A stretch of DNA of 64,000 nt from Cardiobacterium hominis (GTDB lineage Bacteria > Pseudomonadota > Gammaproteobacteria > Cardiobacteriales > Cardiobacteriaceae): NCBI RefSeq assembly GCF_900637305.1, contig NZ_LR134365.1, positions 642,047-706,046 of the forward strand, read 5' to 3'. The notes below the pieces were generated by a model. That model was not told the origin of the DNA and searched no databases. It saw nothing but the letters and a program-made list of their open reading frames with translations. A program made the translations under genes and the position numbers. Positions within the stretch are counted from its first letter, which is position 1; each line of letters opens with the position of its first letter. Below are positions 37,686-47,099 of this stretch, piece by piece.

Positions 37686-38213
37686 ATGCCCCGCATCCGC
37701 CTCGTCAAACCGACGCTTGCCCACGAAAGCGCCATCCGCGCCTACCTTGATGCCGTCCACGCCGCCGGACTGCCGCTGCATGGCGCCGTGCTGGAGCAGT
37801 TTCCCGATGTTGCCAGCTGGATTGCCTTCTGCGACGCCCCCGGCGGCACGCTGATGCCCAATGGCGTCGCCAAAGTCGCCGATTCCACCTACCTCGCCTG
37901 GGACGATACCGCCGCGCAAATGCGCGGCATCATCAACATCCGCCACGAACTCAATGAATTCCTGCGCCAGTACGGCGGCCACATCGGCTACTCCGTCCAC
38001 CCCGCCTGCTGGAACCAGGGCTATGCGACCGAAATGCTCGCCCTCGCCCTGCAACAATGCGACGCGCTCGGCCTGCGTGAACTGCTATTGACGTGCAGCC
38101 CGGACAACCCGGCATCCCGGCGCGTCATCGAAAAAAACGGCGGCGTACTGGAAAACATCGTCGAATTCCAAGGAAACCCCGTCTGCCATTACCGGATACG
38201 GCGCGGGGCATAG
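37686..38213 (+). CDS. GNAT-family N-acetyltransferase
   Basis: 175 residues. It has the GNAT pattern MRGIINIRHELNEFL, HIGYSVHPACWNQGYATEML (motif A, acetyl-CoA loop) and SPDNPASRRVIEKNGG (motif B), as in YesJ/RimJ-like acetyltransferases. Substrate unknown. ATG follows aacaggagtcagt. Its last 13 bp begin the block that is duplicated at 53677. Confidence 0.88.
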   Translation: MPRIRLVKPTLAHESAIRAYLDAVHAAGLPLHGAVLEQFPDVASWIAFCDAPGGTLMPNGVAKVADSTYLAWDDTAAQMRGIINIRHELNEFLRQYGGHIGYSVHPACWNQGYATEMLALALQQCDALGLRELLLTCSPDNPASRRVIEKNGGVLENIVEFQGNPVCHYRIRRGA

Positions 38214-38639
38214 CGCCGCGGGCAACCAGCGCAAGCCTGCTGAGCCGTCTGTAAGCCACGATGAAAAACCCCGCTATATAATGCACCTCCCCCACCTACG
38301 GAGACCCCGTCATGATCCAGATCCCCGTCATCCTGCTCACCCTCGGCTTCGCCGCCGCCATCGTTAACCCCGAAGCCTCACTGCACCCGCAGCCCGCCGC
38401 AGAACAACCCGAAAAACCCGAAGTCGCCGTGAACGCACTCGCCGCCCCGGCGCGCATCACCGCCACCCTGCCGGAAAACATCCTCGACGCCAAACAGGCG
38501 GCGACCATCGCGCTGGACTACACCCCCGGCGACGAACAAACCTGGTATTTCGACCACGACGGCAACCCGACCGAAACCGCCAGCCCCGGCGGCTACTACC
38601 GCAAAGCATTGGGACAAACCGCCGACGGCCGCCGCGTCG
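38201..38639 (+). repeat. Segmental duplication, master copy
   Basis: This block (end of the GNAT gene, 98-bp leader, first 110 codons of the repeat-protein gene) recurs at 53677-54110 with few differences: a 4-bp loss in the -10 region, a 1-bp deletion in codon 5 and scattered substitutions. Confidence 0.9.
38275..38282 (+). promoter_or_regulatory. -10 element TATATAAT of the triple-repeat gene
   Basis: TATATAAT in ccccgctatataatgcacc lies 30 bp before the ATG. In the duplicated copy this reads ccccgcataatgcacc, losing the consensus. No clear -35. Confidence 0.5.
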
Positions 38640-40975
38640 TGCAGGACTACCACCAAGACAACAACACCCCGCAAACCGCACCCTTCATCCTCAAAAACGA
38701 CAGCGACCCGCACGACTTCAACAGCGACAACGCCGACAGCAAAACCGTCTGGTACCGCAAAGACGGCAGCATCGAAGCCGTGCAGGATTACCGCGACGGC
38801 GCGCACTACGGCCGCCTCAACATCTACCAAAACGGCCGCCTCGCCGCACAAATGCCGCTGGACGACAGCCGCAGCGACACCGAAGACGACCCCTACCGCG
38901 GCGACCCCATTGCCAGCGGCCTGCGCCTCTACCACCCGAGCGGCAAACCCCTCGGCTACATCCACGCCGATGACGACGGCCGCGCCGAAATCACCTACCG
39001 CGAAGACGGCAGCCCCGTCATCGCCACCCTGCGCACGCCCGACGGCAAACTCAGCGAAATCAGCAGCTGGGACAAAGACGGCAACGCCCGCGAAGACGGC
39101 CCCGACTTTGAAGAAATCAAAGCCCTCGAAACGCAAAGACAGCGCCTGCTGGAACTCGTCAGCCACCTCGAATTCATGTTCATGAACGACGCGCCGCCGC
39201 AGAAAACCCTGCCCGCCCCCGCGCCACAACCCGCCCTCCTCCCCGAAAGCGTGCTGGACGCCAAACAGGCAACCAACCTCACCCTCGACTACAGCGCCGA
39301 AACAGACGGCGAGACCTGGCACTTCGACCCACACGGCAAACCGACAGAAACCGCCAGCCCCGGCGGCTACTACCGCAAAGCGCTGGGCAAAACCGCCGAC
39401 GGCCGCCGCGTCGTCCAAGACTACTATCAGGACAGCAACACCCCGCAAACCGCGCCCTTCATCCTCAAAAAAGACGCCGACCCGCACAACTTCGAGAACG
39501 ACACCGCAGACAGCAGCGTCATCTGGTACCGCAAAGACGGCAGCACCTACGCCGTGCAGGCCTTCAAAAACGGCGAACCTCAAAGCCGGATGAACATCTA
39601 CCAGGACGGCCGCCTCGTCGCCCAAATGCCGCGCCCGCAAGACCTGGACGAAAGCACCGACCCCTACCGCAGCGCGGGTGATCTCGCCGACGGCCTGCGC
39701 CTCTACCACAGCAGCGGCCACCTGCTCTACCTCAGCCAACACTACGCCAACCAAAGCGACGAAATCCTCTACGACAGCGACGGCAACCCGCTCGCCGCCT
39801 ACCGCTCGCGCCAGGGCGAGCCGCCTGCCCTCTGGAGCGTACTGGACGAACAGCCTGACAAACAGACGGCCATCAAAGAAGCACTCCAGCGCCGCGAACA
39901 CATCGAAAACATGATAGCCGCCGAAAGCGTAGAAGCACCGAGCGAAACCCAGCCTGAAAAAAACACCGCGCCCGCCGTAGAACAGCCCGCTCCCCCCATG
40001 AGCGCGGAAGGAAGCACAGACAGCCCGCCAACCCCAAAAGAACCCGGCGCACAGCAGCCCGCGCCTGCCTCCCAACCTGACACAGCCACAAACGCGACAC
40101 CTGCCGCCGTCGCAAACCAAAACGAAGCCGACACCACGCCAAACCCCGAGCAAAAATACAACCTCGGCGGCATCCACCTGCCCCAAACCGGCATCGAACC
40201 CGACGCCCTTGACGCGCCCGCGCCACAAACCGCGCGCCTGCCTGCCGCCGTGCTGGACGCCAAACAAGCCGCCGAAAACCCCATTGACTACACCCCGGCG
40301 CCAGAAGCCGACCAATACGCCGACCGCGACGGCAAACCGGCAGACCAACCCGCCCCCGGCGGCTACCTCCGCAAAACCCTGGGCAAAACCGCAGACGGCC
40401 GCCGCGTCGTCCAGGACTACTACCAGGACAGCAACACCCCGCAAACCGCGCCCTTCACCCTGAAAAAAGACGCCGACCCGCGCGACTACACCACCGGCGC
40501 GGTGGACGGCAAAATCACCTGGTACCGCCCGGACGGCAGCATCCTCGCCATCCAGCAATACCGCAACGGCGCGCCCATAAGCCGCCTCAACCACTACCGT
40601 GACGGCCGCCTTGCCGTACAAAGCGAACAGCCCGCAGGCGTTGCAGAAACAGATGACCCCTACAGCAGCGCCGGCGAAGCGAGCCAAGGCAGCCGCTACT
40701 ACTACGCAAGCGGCCAACTGCTTGCACTTGAATACGGCAGAAACGGCCTGTCTTGCGGGAATCACGATTGCGAATGGGCAATCCTCTACGACAACAACGG
40801 CCGACCGCTTGCCGCCTACCACGGCGAACGCAACAACGACGTCGTGTTGCAAAAATACTGGAACACCCTGAACCACACCCCCGCCGACGAACAGACAGCG
40901 CGCCGCCAAACCTTCGACGCCGCGCTGGAGCGCCTGGACGAACTGCGGCAAATGCAGCAACAAGACGGCCTCTAA
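38312..40975 (+). CDS. Secreted protein with three MORN-like repeat units
   Basis: 887 residues with a short hydrophobic N-terminus (MIQIPVILLTLGFAAAIV) that may be a signal sequence. Three homologous units begin at about 55, 310 and 643, each opening with LDAKQA and carrying GGYYRKALGxTADGRRVVQDY, a WYRKDGS strand, a xNIYQxGRLxAQ strand, a RLYHxSG strand and a closing helix. Units 2 and 3 are joined by a Pro/Glu/Thr-rich linker (about 540-640). Unit 3 is closest to the single-unit protein at 31357. Strand pattern recalls YwqK/MORN_2 repeats. Function is unknown; surface or periplasmic binding is a guess. A truncated copy is at 53784-54110. Confidence 0.8.
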   Translation: MIQIPVILLTLGFAAAIVNPEASLHPQPAAEQPEKPEVAVNALAAPARITATLPENILDAKQAATIALDYTPGDEQTWYFDHDGNPTETASPGGYYRKALGQTADGRRVVQDYHQDNNTPQTAPFILKNDSDPHDFNSDNADSKTVWYRKDGSIEAVQDYRDGAHYGRLNIYQNGRLAAQMPLDDSRSDTEDDPYRGDPIASGLRLYHPSGKPLGYIHADDDGRAEITYREDGSPVIATLRTPDGKLSEISSWDKDGNAREDGPDFEEIKALETQRQRLLELVSHLEFMFMNDAPPQKTLPAPAPQPALLPESVLDAKQATNLTLDYSAETDGETWHFDPHGKPTETASPGGYYRKALGKTADGRRVVQDYYQDSNTPQTAPFILKKDADPHNFENDTADSSVIWYRKDGSTYAVQAFKNGEPQSRMNIYQDGRLVAQMPRPQDLDESTDPYRSAGDLADGLRLYHSSGHLLYLSQHYANQSDEILYDSDGNPLAAYRSRQGEPPALWSVLDEQPDKQTAIKEALQRREHIENMIAAESVEAPSETQPEKNTAPAVEQPAPPMSAEGSTDSPPTPKEPGAQQPAPASQPDTATNATPAAVANQNEADTTPNPEQKYNLGGIHLPQTGIEPDALDAPAPQTARLPAAVLDAKQAAENPIDYTPAPEADQYADRDGKPADQPAPGGYLRKTLGKTADGRRVVQDYYQDSNTPQTAPFTLKKDADPRDYTTGAVDGKITWYRPDGSILAIQQYRNGAPISRLNHYRDGRLAVQSEQPAGVAETDDPYSSAGEASQGSRYYYASGQLLALEYGRNGLSCGNHDCEWAILYDNNGRPLAAYHGERNNDVVLQKYWNTLNHTPADEQTARRQTFDAALERLDELRQMQQQDGL

Positions 40976-40986
40976 GCCGCGTTGCA

Positions 40987-41027
40987 AAAGCCCCGCTCCG
41001 GCGAAACCGCAGCGGGGCATCTTTTTA
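40987..41027 (+). terminator. Intrinsic terminator of the triple-repeat gene
   Basis: Stem ccccgct/agcggggc with loop ccggcgaaaccgc, followed by atcttttta, about 12 bp after the stop. Confidence 0.75.
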
Positions 41028-41184
41028 CCCATTTATAGCCATCTAACCCTTGTTCGCACGAAGCGCGAGAGCCATAGGGCGCATCTTGACGCACCACAGC
41101 CTGCTACGGGCTTTGCCCCCTGCCTCGCCCGATAACGGCACACAAAAAAACGCAGCCGGGGCTGCGTTCATCTGCGGCAGAATT

Positions 41185-41388
41185 TCAGCGGCTCAAACTG
41201 ACACTGCCGTCGGTGCCGTGCAAAGCGGCGGCGAACGCATCGGCATCAAAGCCGTCTTCGTGAGTGACGACAATATTGCCGTTATTGATGTTCACCCATT
41301 TGACGCCAGGTACATTCATTCCGGCGTCTTTAAGCTTGTCGGCGTTGTCAGCGGTGAGGCCGCTGGCGTGGTAGAGGGTTTGTGGCAT
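41185..41388 (-). CDS. 67-residue HMA-like small protein, copy 2
   Basis: The protein is identical to the one at 21257-21460, and the DNA of the two genes and about 60 bp of leader are almost identical. As in copy 1, the HMA-like beta-alpha pattern (VPGVKWVNINNGNIVVTH) lacks CxxC. It lies downstream of the vWA gene on the same strand. The near-zero divergence between copies, against the decay of the adjacent vWA copy at 21541, suggests selection or recent gene conversion. Confidence 0.8.
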   Translation of the reverse strand: MPQTLYHASGLTADNADKLKDAGMNVPGVKWVNINNGNIVVTHEDGFDADAFAAALHGTDGSVSLSR

Positions 41389-41475
41389 GGTGCGCTCCTG
41401 GTTCGTGGGGAAAACGCGCCGGGCGGCGCGTTCTCCTTCGATGCACGGGTGATGCCAACCGTCTGCCGTTTTTTT

Positions 41476-43167
41476 TTATTTTCCTGAAGATAGTTCGCGC
41501 GCTTTTTCTATCAACTGTAGCAGCCCGGCGCGTTCGTCGTAGGGGTCGCTGCCTTGGGCGGCTTGCGCGAGGCGGAGGATGCCCGCCCAGTCGAGTGCGC
41601 CGTTGTATTTGCCGCCTTTGAGCGCTTGCGCGTAGCTGGCGGCGGCGATGGCAAAGCGCGTCGCTTCTTCGGCGTCGGCAAGCGGGATGCTTTTCGCGGC
41701 AATGGGCTGTTCGATTAGCTGGCTTTGTTCGCTCTCTGGCGCTTTGTAGCGCAGTTTCAGCCAGCCGTATTCGTCCGCTTTGCCGCTCGCGGCGGGGGCG
41801 TTTTGGTAGTGGCGCGCGTCCAGCCAGCCTGTTTTGCCCTGCGGGATGATTTCGTAGAGGGCGGTAATGTTATGCCCGGCGCCGATGTCGCCGGCGTCCA
41901 CACGGTCGTTGTTGAAGTCTTCTTCGCGCAAGAGGCGGTTTTCGTAGCCGACAAGGCGGTATTCTTTGACCGCTGCCGGGTTGAATTCGAGCTGGATTTT
42001 TATATCGCGCGCGACGGTGGCCAGCGTCGAGGTGAGCTGGCGCACCAGTACTTTCTTCGCCTCGGCTTCGCTGTCGATGTAGCTGTAGTTGCCGTCGCCC
42101 GCATCCGCCAGTTGTTCCATCATTTCGTCGTTGTAGTTGCCGCTGCCATAGCCGAGGGTGGTGAGGCTGATGCCGCTTTTGCGTTTGTCGGCAACGTAGT
42201 TTTTGAGCGTCGCCGGGTCGCTGATGCCGACGTTAAAGTCGCCGTCGGTGGCAAGCAGGATGCGGTTGATGCCGTCTTTGCGGTAGTTTTTCGCCGCCGC
42301 GTCGTAGGCCATGCGCAGCGCTTCGCCACCCGCGGTTGCGCCGTGCGCGCGCAGCGGTTTGAGGGCGGCGATGATGGTTTCTTTTTGGTCGCCCGCGGTC
42401 GGCGGCAGGATTTCGGCGGTGCTGCCGGAGTAGGTGATGAGGCTGATGCGGTCGTCGGCGCGCAGCGCTTCGGCGAAGTGGCAGACGGTTTTTTTCACCA
42501 GCGGCAGTTTGTCGGGGTCGTCCATCGAGCCGGAGGTGTCGATGAGGAAGACGAGGTTGGCGGGCGGGCGTTTTTCTGGCGCAAGGTCGGCTGCCTGGAT
42601 GGCGATGCGGATGAGTTTGGCGTCCGCTTGCCACGGGGAATCGACGGTTTGGGTGTGCACCGCGAAGGGTTTGCCGTCCTGCGGCAGCGGGTAGCCGTAG
42701 GCGAAGTAGTTGAGGATTTCTTCGACGCGCACGGCATCGGCGGGCGGCAGGCGGTTTTCGCGGGTGAGCATGCGGCGGATGTTGCTGTAGCTGCCGGTGT
42801 CAACGTCAATGCTGAAGGTGGAGACGGGCGCATCACTGACGCGGTGTACCGGGTTCGCGTCGCTATGGGCGTAGCGTTCGCGGTTTTGCACTTCTACCGT
42901 GCCGCGAATGCCCATTCTGGCGACGGATTTGTTTAGCGCCCATTGGGGGTTGGCACCCGCCGGAACGGGCATATTGACGCCGAGGCGGTTGGAAAGGTCG
43001 GGGATGGCTTGTGCCTGCGGGCTGGCGGCCGCTTTTTGCAGAACGGGCGCGCTTCTGGCGGCGTATTCCACCGGCGGGGCGTCGCTATCGAGGTCGTCGC
43101 ATAAACCGGCGGCGTGGCTGATGCCGCTGGCGGCGAGGAGGGCGAGGATGAGGGGATGTTTTGGCAT
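41476..43167 (-). CDS. Exported von Willebrand factor type A domain protein (YfbK-like)
   Basis: 563 residues from MPKHPLILALLAASGISHAAG (signal peptide; start chosen for its GGAG site). It has the YfbK order: an N-terminal domain with DVDTGSYSNIRRMLTRENRLPPADAVRVEEILNYF, a vWA domain with MIDAS DTSGSMDD (Asp210, Ser212, Ser214), ATDGDFNVG, and a C-terminal DUF3520-like beta domain ending in LLQLIEKARELSSGK. vWA domains bind ligands through a metal ion; the partner is unknown. The small HMA-like gene is downstream and a 132-residue gene upstream, all on the same strand; pieces of this set recur at 21257-21770. Confidence 0.88.
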   Translation of the reverse strand: MPKHPLILALLAASGISHAAGLCDDLDSDAPPVEYAARSAPVLQKAAASPQAQAIPDLSNRLGVNMPVPAGANPQWALNKSVARMGIRGTVEVQNRERYAHSDANPVHRVSDAPVSTFSIDVDTGSYSNIRRMLTRENRLPPADAVRVEEILNYFAYGYPLPQDGKPFAVHTQTVDSPWQADAKLIRIAIQAADLAPEKRPPANLVFLIDTSGSMDDPDKLPLVKKTVCHFAEALRADDRISLITYSGSTAEILPPTAGDQKETIIAALKPLRAHGATAGGEALRMAYDAAAKNYRKDGINRILLATDGDFNVGISDPATLKNYVADKRKSGISLTTLGYGSGNYNDEMMEQLADAGDGNYSYIDSEAEAKKVLVRQLTSTLATVARDIKIQLEFNPAAVKEYRLVGYENRLLREEDFNNDRVDAGDIGAGHNITALYEIIPQGKTGWLDARHYQNAPAASGKADEYGWLKLRYKAPESEQSQLIEQPIAAKSIPLADAEEATRFAIAAASYAQALKGGKYNGALDWAGILRLAQAAQGSDPYDERAGLLQLIEKARELSSGK

Positions 43168-43215
43168 CGGGATGCTCCGGTGGTTGGCGGGATGCAAGCG
43201 GTGCGCGGTCGCGCC

Positions 43216-43608
43216 CTAGAAGTTAAAAAACGCTTCGTGTTCGCCGCTTGCCGTTTTGCTGATGAGCGCCGCTTTCAGGGTGGCGATGATGGTTTCGCGT
43301 GGCGTGCCGTAGCGGTCGGACGGCACGATTTCTTTCAGCTTGTACAAGGTGATGCGCGCCGACGGCAGCGGTTCGGGTTGCAGCAGGAAGCGATAATACT
43401 CGCCGTTGATGCTCAAATAGTAGTGCCAGAGGAAATCGAGCGGTGCGGTGCCTTCAGCCGGGGTCGCCCACAAGGCGGCATCGCGGTCGGCATCGGCCCA
43501 CCATTCGTCGGGGATGGCGGCGAGCGGGAAGGGCATCAGGCCGCTGTCGAGGGATTGTTGCAGGCGCTGTTTGTTTTCCGCATCGAGCGGGGTTTTTCTG
43601 AAGGACAT
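43216..43608 (-). CDS. 130-residue protein of unknown function
   Basis: 130 residues from MSFRKTPLDAENKQRLQQSL. It is soluble and Trp-rich (PDEWWADADRDAALWATP, FLWHYYLSINGEYYRFLLQPE). No family recognised. It lies 48 bp upstream of the vWA gene in the same direction, so co-expression is likely; its 3' end is among the fragments at 21541-21770, which supports a linked unit. Confidence 0.6.
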   Translation of the reverse strand: MSFRKTPLDAENKQRLQQSLDSGLMPFPLAAIPDEWWADADRDAALWATPAEGTAPLDFLWHYYLSINGEYYRFLLQPEPLPSARITLYKLKEIVPSDRYGTPRETIIATLKAALISKTASGEHEAFFNF

Positions 43609-43774
43609 GGTCAAAGGCTCCAGTCAAATAAAGGAGCGGGCAGTATAACCCGCACCCTGTGCCGTGCCGCCGCATTTTTTCGTAACCCCGGCAGGCGCAA
43701 ATGCGGCAAAATACGCGCCCGTTTTTATGCTGAAATTCCATGCCCACCCGCAACCTGCCCGGCGGTGCGAGCCG

Positions 43775-44659
43775 ATGAGCGCACCGACCGCGAAAATCGT
43801 CCTTCTTGGCGTCCTCGGCAACGCCGCCCTCGCGCTGATTAAAGGCGTCGCCGGGGTTTTCGGCCATTCTTACGCGCTGATTGCCGACGCCATTGAATCC
43901 ACCACCGATGTTTTTTCCTCGCTGCTGCTTTATCTCGGCCTGCGCGTCGCCAACCAGCCGCCGGATGCCAACCATCCCTACGGTCACGGCCGCGCCGAAT
44001 CACTCGCCACTTTCCTGACAGTCGCCTTCCTCCTCGCCTCGGCGGGCATCATCACTTACAAAAGCATCGCCCACATCATCACCCCGCACAAGAATCCGGC
44101 GCCGTTCACCCTCATCGTCCTCATCGCCGTGGTGGGCGTGAAGGAAGGACTCTACCGCTACTACCAGCGCAAAAGCGGCGAAACCGCGAGCAGCGCGCTC
44201 GAAGCCGAAGCCTGGCACCACCGCAGCGACGCGCTGACTTCCTTCGCAGCCTTCCTCGGCATCAGCATTTCGCTCATCATGGGTAAGGGCTGGGAAAGCG
44301 CGGACGATTGGGCGGCGCTCGCCGCTGCCGCCATCATCACTTACAACGCCTGGCGCATCTTCCGCCCGGCGCTGGCTGACATCATGGATGAAGACCGCTT
44401 CGATGCCCTGCGCCAGCGCATCGAAAGCATCGCCAAGGCCGAGGCGGGCGTGCATGGCGTGCAGGAATGTCTGGTGCGCAAGATGGGCAGCGAGTATCAC
44501 ATCGACCTGCGCCTCCTGGTCGGCAACGGGCAGACGATTGAAACGCTCTGCGAACTCAAGCGCCGCCTGCGCGCCCACCTGCACGCGCAAGAGCCATACC
44601 TGCGGCGCATTTTCATCGAATGCGACTGCTGTCCGGTCTGCCCGCACCGCGAGTCGTAG
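43775..44659 (+). CDS. Cation diffusion facilitator family transporter
   Basis: 294 residues from MSAPTAKIVLLGVLGNAAL. Six transmembrane helices. The metal site is HSYALIADAIESTTDVFSS in helix II (Asp) and AEAWHHRSDALTSFAAFLG in helix V (HxxxD). The cytoplasmic C-terminal domain contains GVHGVQECLVRKMGSEYHIDLRLLV, and the end is Cys/His-rich (CDCCPVCPHRES), possibly an extra metal site. It exports a divalent metal (Zn, Fe or Mn) in exchange for protons. In-frame ATG at 43727 is an alternative. Confidence 0.92.
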   Translation: MSAPTAKIVLLGVLGNAALALIKGVAGVFGHSYALIADAIESTTDVFSSLLLYLGLRVANQPPDANHPYGHGRAESLATFLTVAFLLASAGIITYKSIAHIITPHKNPAPFTLIVLIAVVGVKEGLYRYYQRKSGETASSALEAEAWHHRSDALTSFAAFLGISISLIMGKGWESADDWAALAAAAIITYNAWRIFRPALADIMDEDRFDALRQRIESIAKAEAGVHGVQECLVRKMGSEYHIDLRLLVGNGQTIETLCELKRRLRAHLHAQEPYLRRIFIECDCCPVCPHRES

Positions 44660-44669
44660 CGTATTGCAG

Positions 44670-44780
44670 CCAATATAGCGATACACCGAAAGCCTCAGAC
44701 AAGGCGCGCCGCCGAAGACAGTACGCGGTTGTACGGCGAGGCGGTGCAACACCGTATGAGGCTTTCGGGGGATTGCTATA
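44670..44780. repeat. About 110-bp inverted-repeat element (MITE-like)
   Basis: Ends tatagcgatacaccgaaagcctca and tgaggctttcgggggattgctata are inverted copies around a GC-rich core (aaggcgcgccgcc / ggcgaggcgg). One end recurs at about 57381-57412 (tatagcaatcctccgaaagcc). Confidence 0.7.
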
Positions 44781-44812
44781 AAAAAGGCGGGGTTATCCCC
44801 GCCTTTGTGTTT
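44781..44812 (-). terminator. Bidirectional intrinsic terminator
   Basis: Stem aaaggcgggg/ccccgccttt with loop ttat between the CDF gene and ohr; A-run on the left serves minus-strand ohr. Confidence 0.8.
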
Positions 44813-44825
44813 TGCGCGCAAGCCG

Positions 44826-45245
44826 TTAGACGTTCACGTGGAAGGTGACGTCGATGTTGCCGCGGGTGGCGCGGGAGTATGGGCAGACTTCGTGCGCTTT
44901 GGCGACGAGCGCTTCGGCAGCGGCTTTGTCCATGCCGGGCAGCGCGATGTTGAAGACGACGCCGAGGCGGAAGTGGTCTTGCGCGTCTTTGCCGAGGCTG
45001 ACGTCGGCGTCAATGGCAAGGCCTTGCGGCACGGCGATTTTTTCGTTGCCGGCGACGAGGCGCATCGCGCCGATGAAGCAGGCGGCGTAGCCCGCGGCAA
45101 AGAGTTGTTCGGGGTTGGTGCCTGCGCCGTTGCCGCCCAGTTCTTTCGGCGGGGCGAGTTTGACGTCCAGTTTGCCGTCGTCAGTTTTGGCAGCGCCGTC
45201 GCGGCCGCCGGTAACGTGGGCGTGTGCGGTGTAGAGTGTAGTCAT
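44826..45245 (-). CDS. ohr: Organic hydroperoxide resistance protein (Ohr/OsmC family)
   Basis: 139 residues. Reactive Cys56 in YAACFIGAM and resolving Cys121 in EVCPYSRATRGN, the Ohr pattern. It reduces organic hydroperoxides with a lipoyl or thiol donor. N-terminal MTTLYTAHAHVTGGRDG is typical. OhrR, its usual MarR-type regulator, is not adjacent. Confidence 0.95.
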   Translation of the reverse strand: MTTLYTAHAHVTGGRDGAAKTDDGKLDVKLAPPKELGGNGAGTNPEQLFAAGYAACFIGAMRLVAGNEKIAVPQGLAIDADVSLGKDAQDHFRLGVVFNIALPGMDKAAAEALVAKAHEVCPYSRATRGNIDVTFHVNV

Positions 45246-45342
45246 GGTGTTTTCCTCTTGTGGGTGAATGGAGCGCGCATGGTAGTACGCTTTTTCGCGC
45301 GTTGCCAGAAAGGTGAGGTTCGGTTTGCTTTATGGTCGCGCG

Positions 45343-47043
45343 TTATGCCACCGGCACTTGGTAGAGCAGCACTATCAGCACTTGGCCGACCATGATGCGC
45401 AGGAAGGTGGTGAGCGGGTAAACGGCGGTGTATTTGAGCGCGGTCTGGTCGGATTGGGAGATTTCTGTCGCAAAGGGCAGCACCGGCGCGCCGGTGTGCG
45501 AGCCGGTGAGCAGGCCGCAGATTTCCGGGAAGGTGAGTTTGCCCCAGAGGCGGGCGACGATGGCGGTGATGATGAGCGGCACGGTGGTGATGATGATGCC
45601 GAGCGCCATCCAGTAGAGGCCGTCGCCGTCTTTGAGCGCGGCGAAGAAGGCGGGGCCGACGCTTAAGCCGACGCTGGCGAGGAACAGCGCCAGGCCGAGT
45701 TCGCGCACCATGAGGTTGGCGCTTTGCGAGACGTAGTGGGTGACGGAGAAGCGCCCGCCGTAGCGGCTGATGAGGATGGCGATGATGAGCGGGCCGCCAG
45801 CGAGGCCGAGTTTGACCGGCACCGGTACACCGGGTATCGGGATGGGGATGGCGCCGAGGATGATGCCGAGGGTGATGCCGAGAAAGAGTTCGGCGATGTG
45901 CGGGATTTGCAGGTCGCGCTTGGAGTTGCCGAAGGCGGCGACGGCGTGTTTGAGGTGGGCGTCGTCGCCGATGAGGGTGATGGAGTCGCCGAATTGCAGG
46001 CGGGTGTTGCGGTCGGCGACGAATTCGATGCCGGCGCGGCGTACGCGGGTGATGTTCACACCGAAGCGTTCGTGGATGTTGAGGCTGGAGAGTTTTTTGT
46101 TGCAGACCGCGCTTTGGGTGATGTTCACCCGCATGGCGTTGATGTAGGCGGGCGAGGCGGTGCGCGGTTTGTCGCTGAAGATGCTGGTGCTGACCTGGCT
46201 GCCGATGAGGGTCATCAGGCGCTCGGTTTCGTCGTCGCGGGCGATGATGAGGAGGATGTCGCCCTGCTGGATGCGTTTGTTTTCTTCGGCGAGGGTGATT
46301 TCGCCATCGCGTGAGAGGCGGGAGATGGCGAAGCTGGTCGGCAGGATTTGCCGCACGGCGGCGACGGTTTTGCCGGCAAGCATCGGGTTGTCCACTTGCA
46401 GCGCGATGCGGGTGACGGAGGCGGTTCCGGCGCGCAGGCGGCGCAGGGTCAGGCGTTTTTCGGCGGCGACGTTAATGCGGAAGCCGTATTTGACGAGGAA
46501 GATGGTGGCAATCAGCCCCATCACGCCGCCGGGGTAGGCGGCGGCGTAACCGGCGGCCATTTGTACGGCGAGGGTGCCGTCGCCGATGAGGTTGGTCAGG
46601 GTCTGCTGGGCGGCGCCGAGGCCGGGGGTGTTGGTGACCGCGCCCTGCATGATGCCGACCAGCGTCGGCAGGTCGTTGTTGGTAAAGCGGAAGAAGGCGA
46701 GGACGATGAGGATGTCAAAGAGGATGACGATGAGCATCAGCGCGTTCAATTTCAGCCCTTCTTTCTGGAAGGAGGCGAAAAAGCCAGGGCCGACTTGCAG
46801 GCCGATGGTGTAAACGAACAGAATCAGCCCGAATTCTTTGACGAAATGGGCGATGTGTTCGTTTATCGTGAAGCCGAGGTCGGAGATGATGATGCCGGTG
46901 AATAGCACCAGCGTCACGCCGAAGGTGATGCCGAAGATGCGCAGGCGGCCAAGCGCGGCGCCGCTGAAGATGGTGAGGGCGTAGATGACGGCGGTGTAGG
47001 CGACGCTTTCGTGTTGGGTAAAGAGCTGGGTGAGCCAGTGCAT
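45343..47043 (-). CDS. AspT/YidE-type transporter with two RCK-C domains
   Basis: 566 residues. Two five-helix membrane halves, each with the conserved signature (EFGLILFVYTIGLQVGPGFFASF and ELGLALFLASVGLSVGPAFFAAL), flank two cytoplasmic TrkA-C/RCK-C domains (GDILLIIARDDETERL; FGDSITLIGDDAHL). This is the aspartate:alanine exchanger family layout, as in E. coli YidE and YbjL. Substrate unknown. It is downstream of the Crp/Fnr gene, 56 bp away. Confidence 0.85.
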   Translation of the reverse strand: MHWLTQLFTQHESVAYTAVIYALTIFSGAALGRLRIFGITFGVTLVLFTGIIISDLGFTINEHIAHFVKEFGLILFVYTIGLQVGPGFFASFQKEGLKLNALMLIVILFDILIVLAFFRFTNNDLPTLVGIMQGAVTNTPGLGAAQQTLTNLIGDGTLAVQMAAGYAAAYPGGVMGLIATIFLVKYGFRINVAAEKRLTLRRLRAGTASVTRIALQVDNPMLAGKTVAAVRQILPTSFAISRLSRDGEITLAEENKRIQQGDILLIIARDDETERLMTLIGSQVSTSIFSDKPRTASPAYINAMRVNITQSAVCNKKLSSLNIHERFGVNITRVRRAGIEFVADRNTRLQFGDSITLIGDDAHLKHAVAAFGNSKRDLQIPHIAELFLGITLGIILGAIPIPIPGVPVPVKLGLAGGPLIIAILISRYGGRFSVTHYVSQSANLMVRELGLALFLASVGLSVGPAFFAALKDGDGLYWMALGIIITTVPLIITAIVARLWGKLTFPEICGLLTGSHTGAPVLPFATEISQSDQTALKYTAVYPLTTFLRIMVGQVLIVLLYQVPVA

Positions 47044-47099
47044 GAACGTGTCCTTGATTCGCGTGATAAAGCGGTATTTTAGCGCGAAACAGGGGCGGT

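Noticed and set aside
38378..41032. 884-codon open frame antisense to the triple-repeat gene
   Set aside because: It is a shadow: composition is Val/Gly/Ala/Phe-rich as expected from antisense of GC-rich code, and the opposite frame has the conserved repeat units.
47044..47070. FNR-like half-site ttgattcgcgtgat before the AspT/YidE-type gene
   Set aside because: Only one half matches and it lies within 30 bp of the start codon, not at an activator position.
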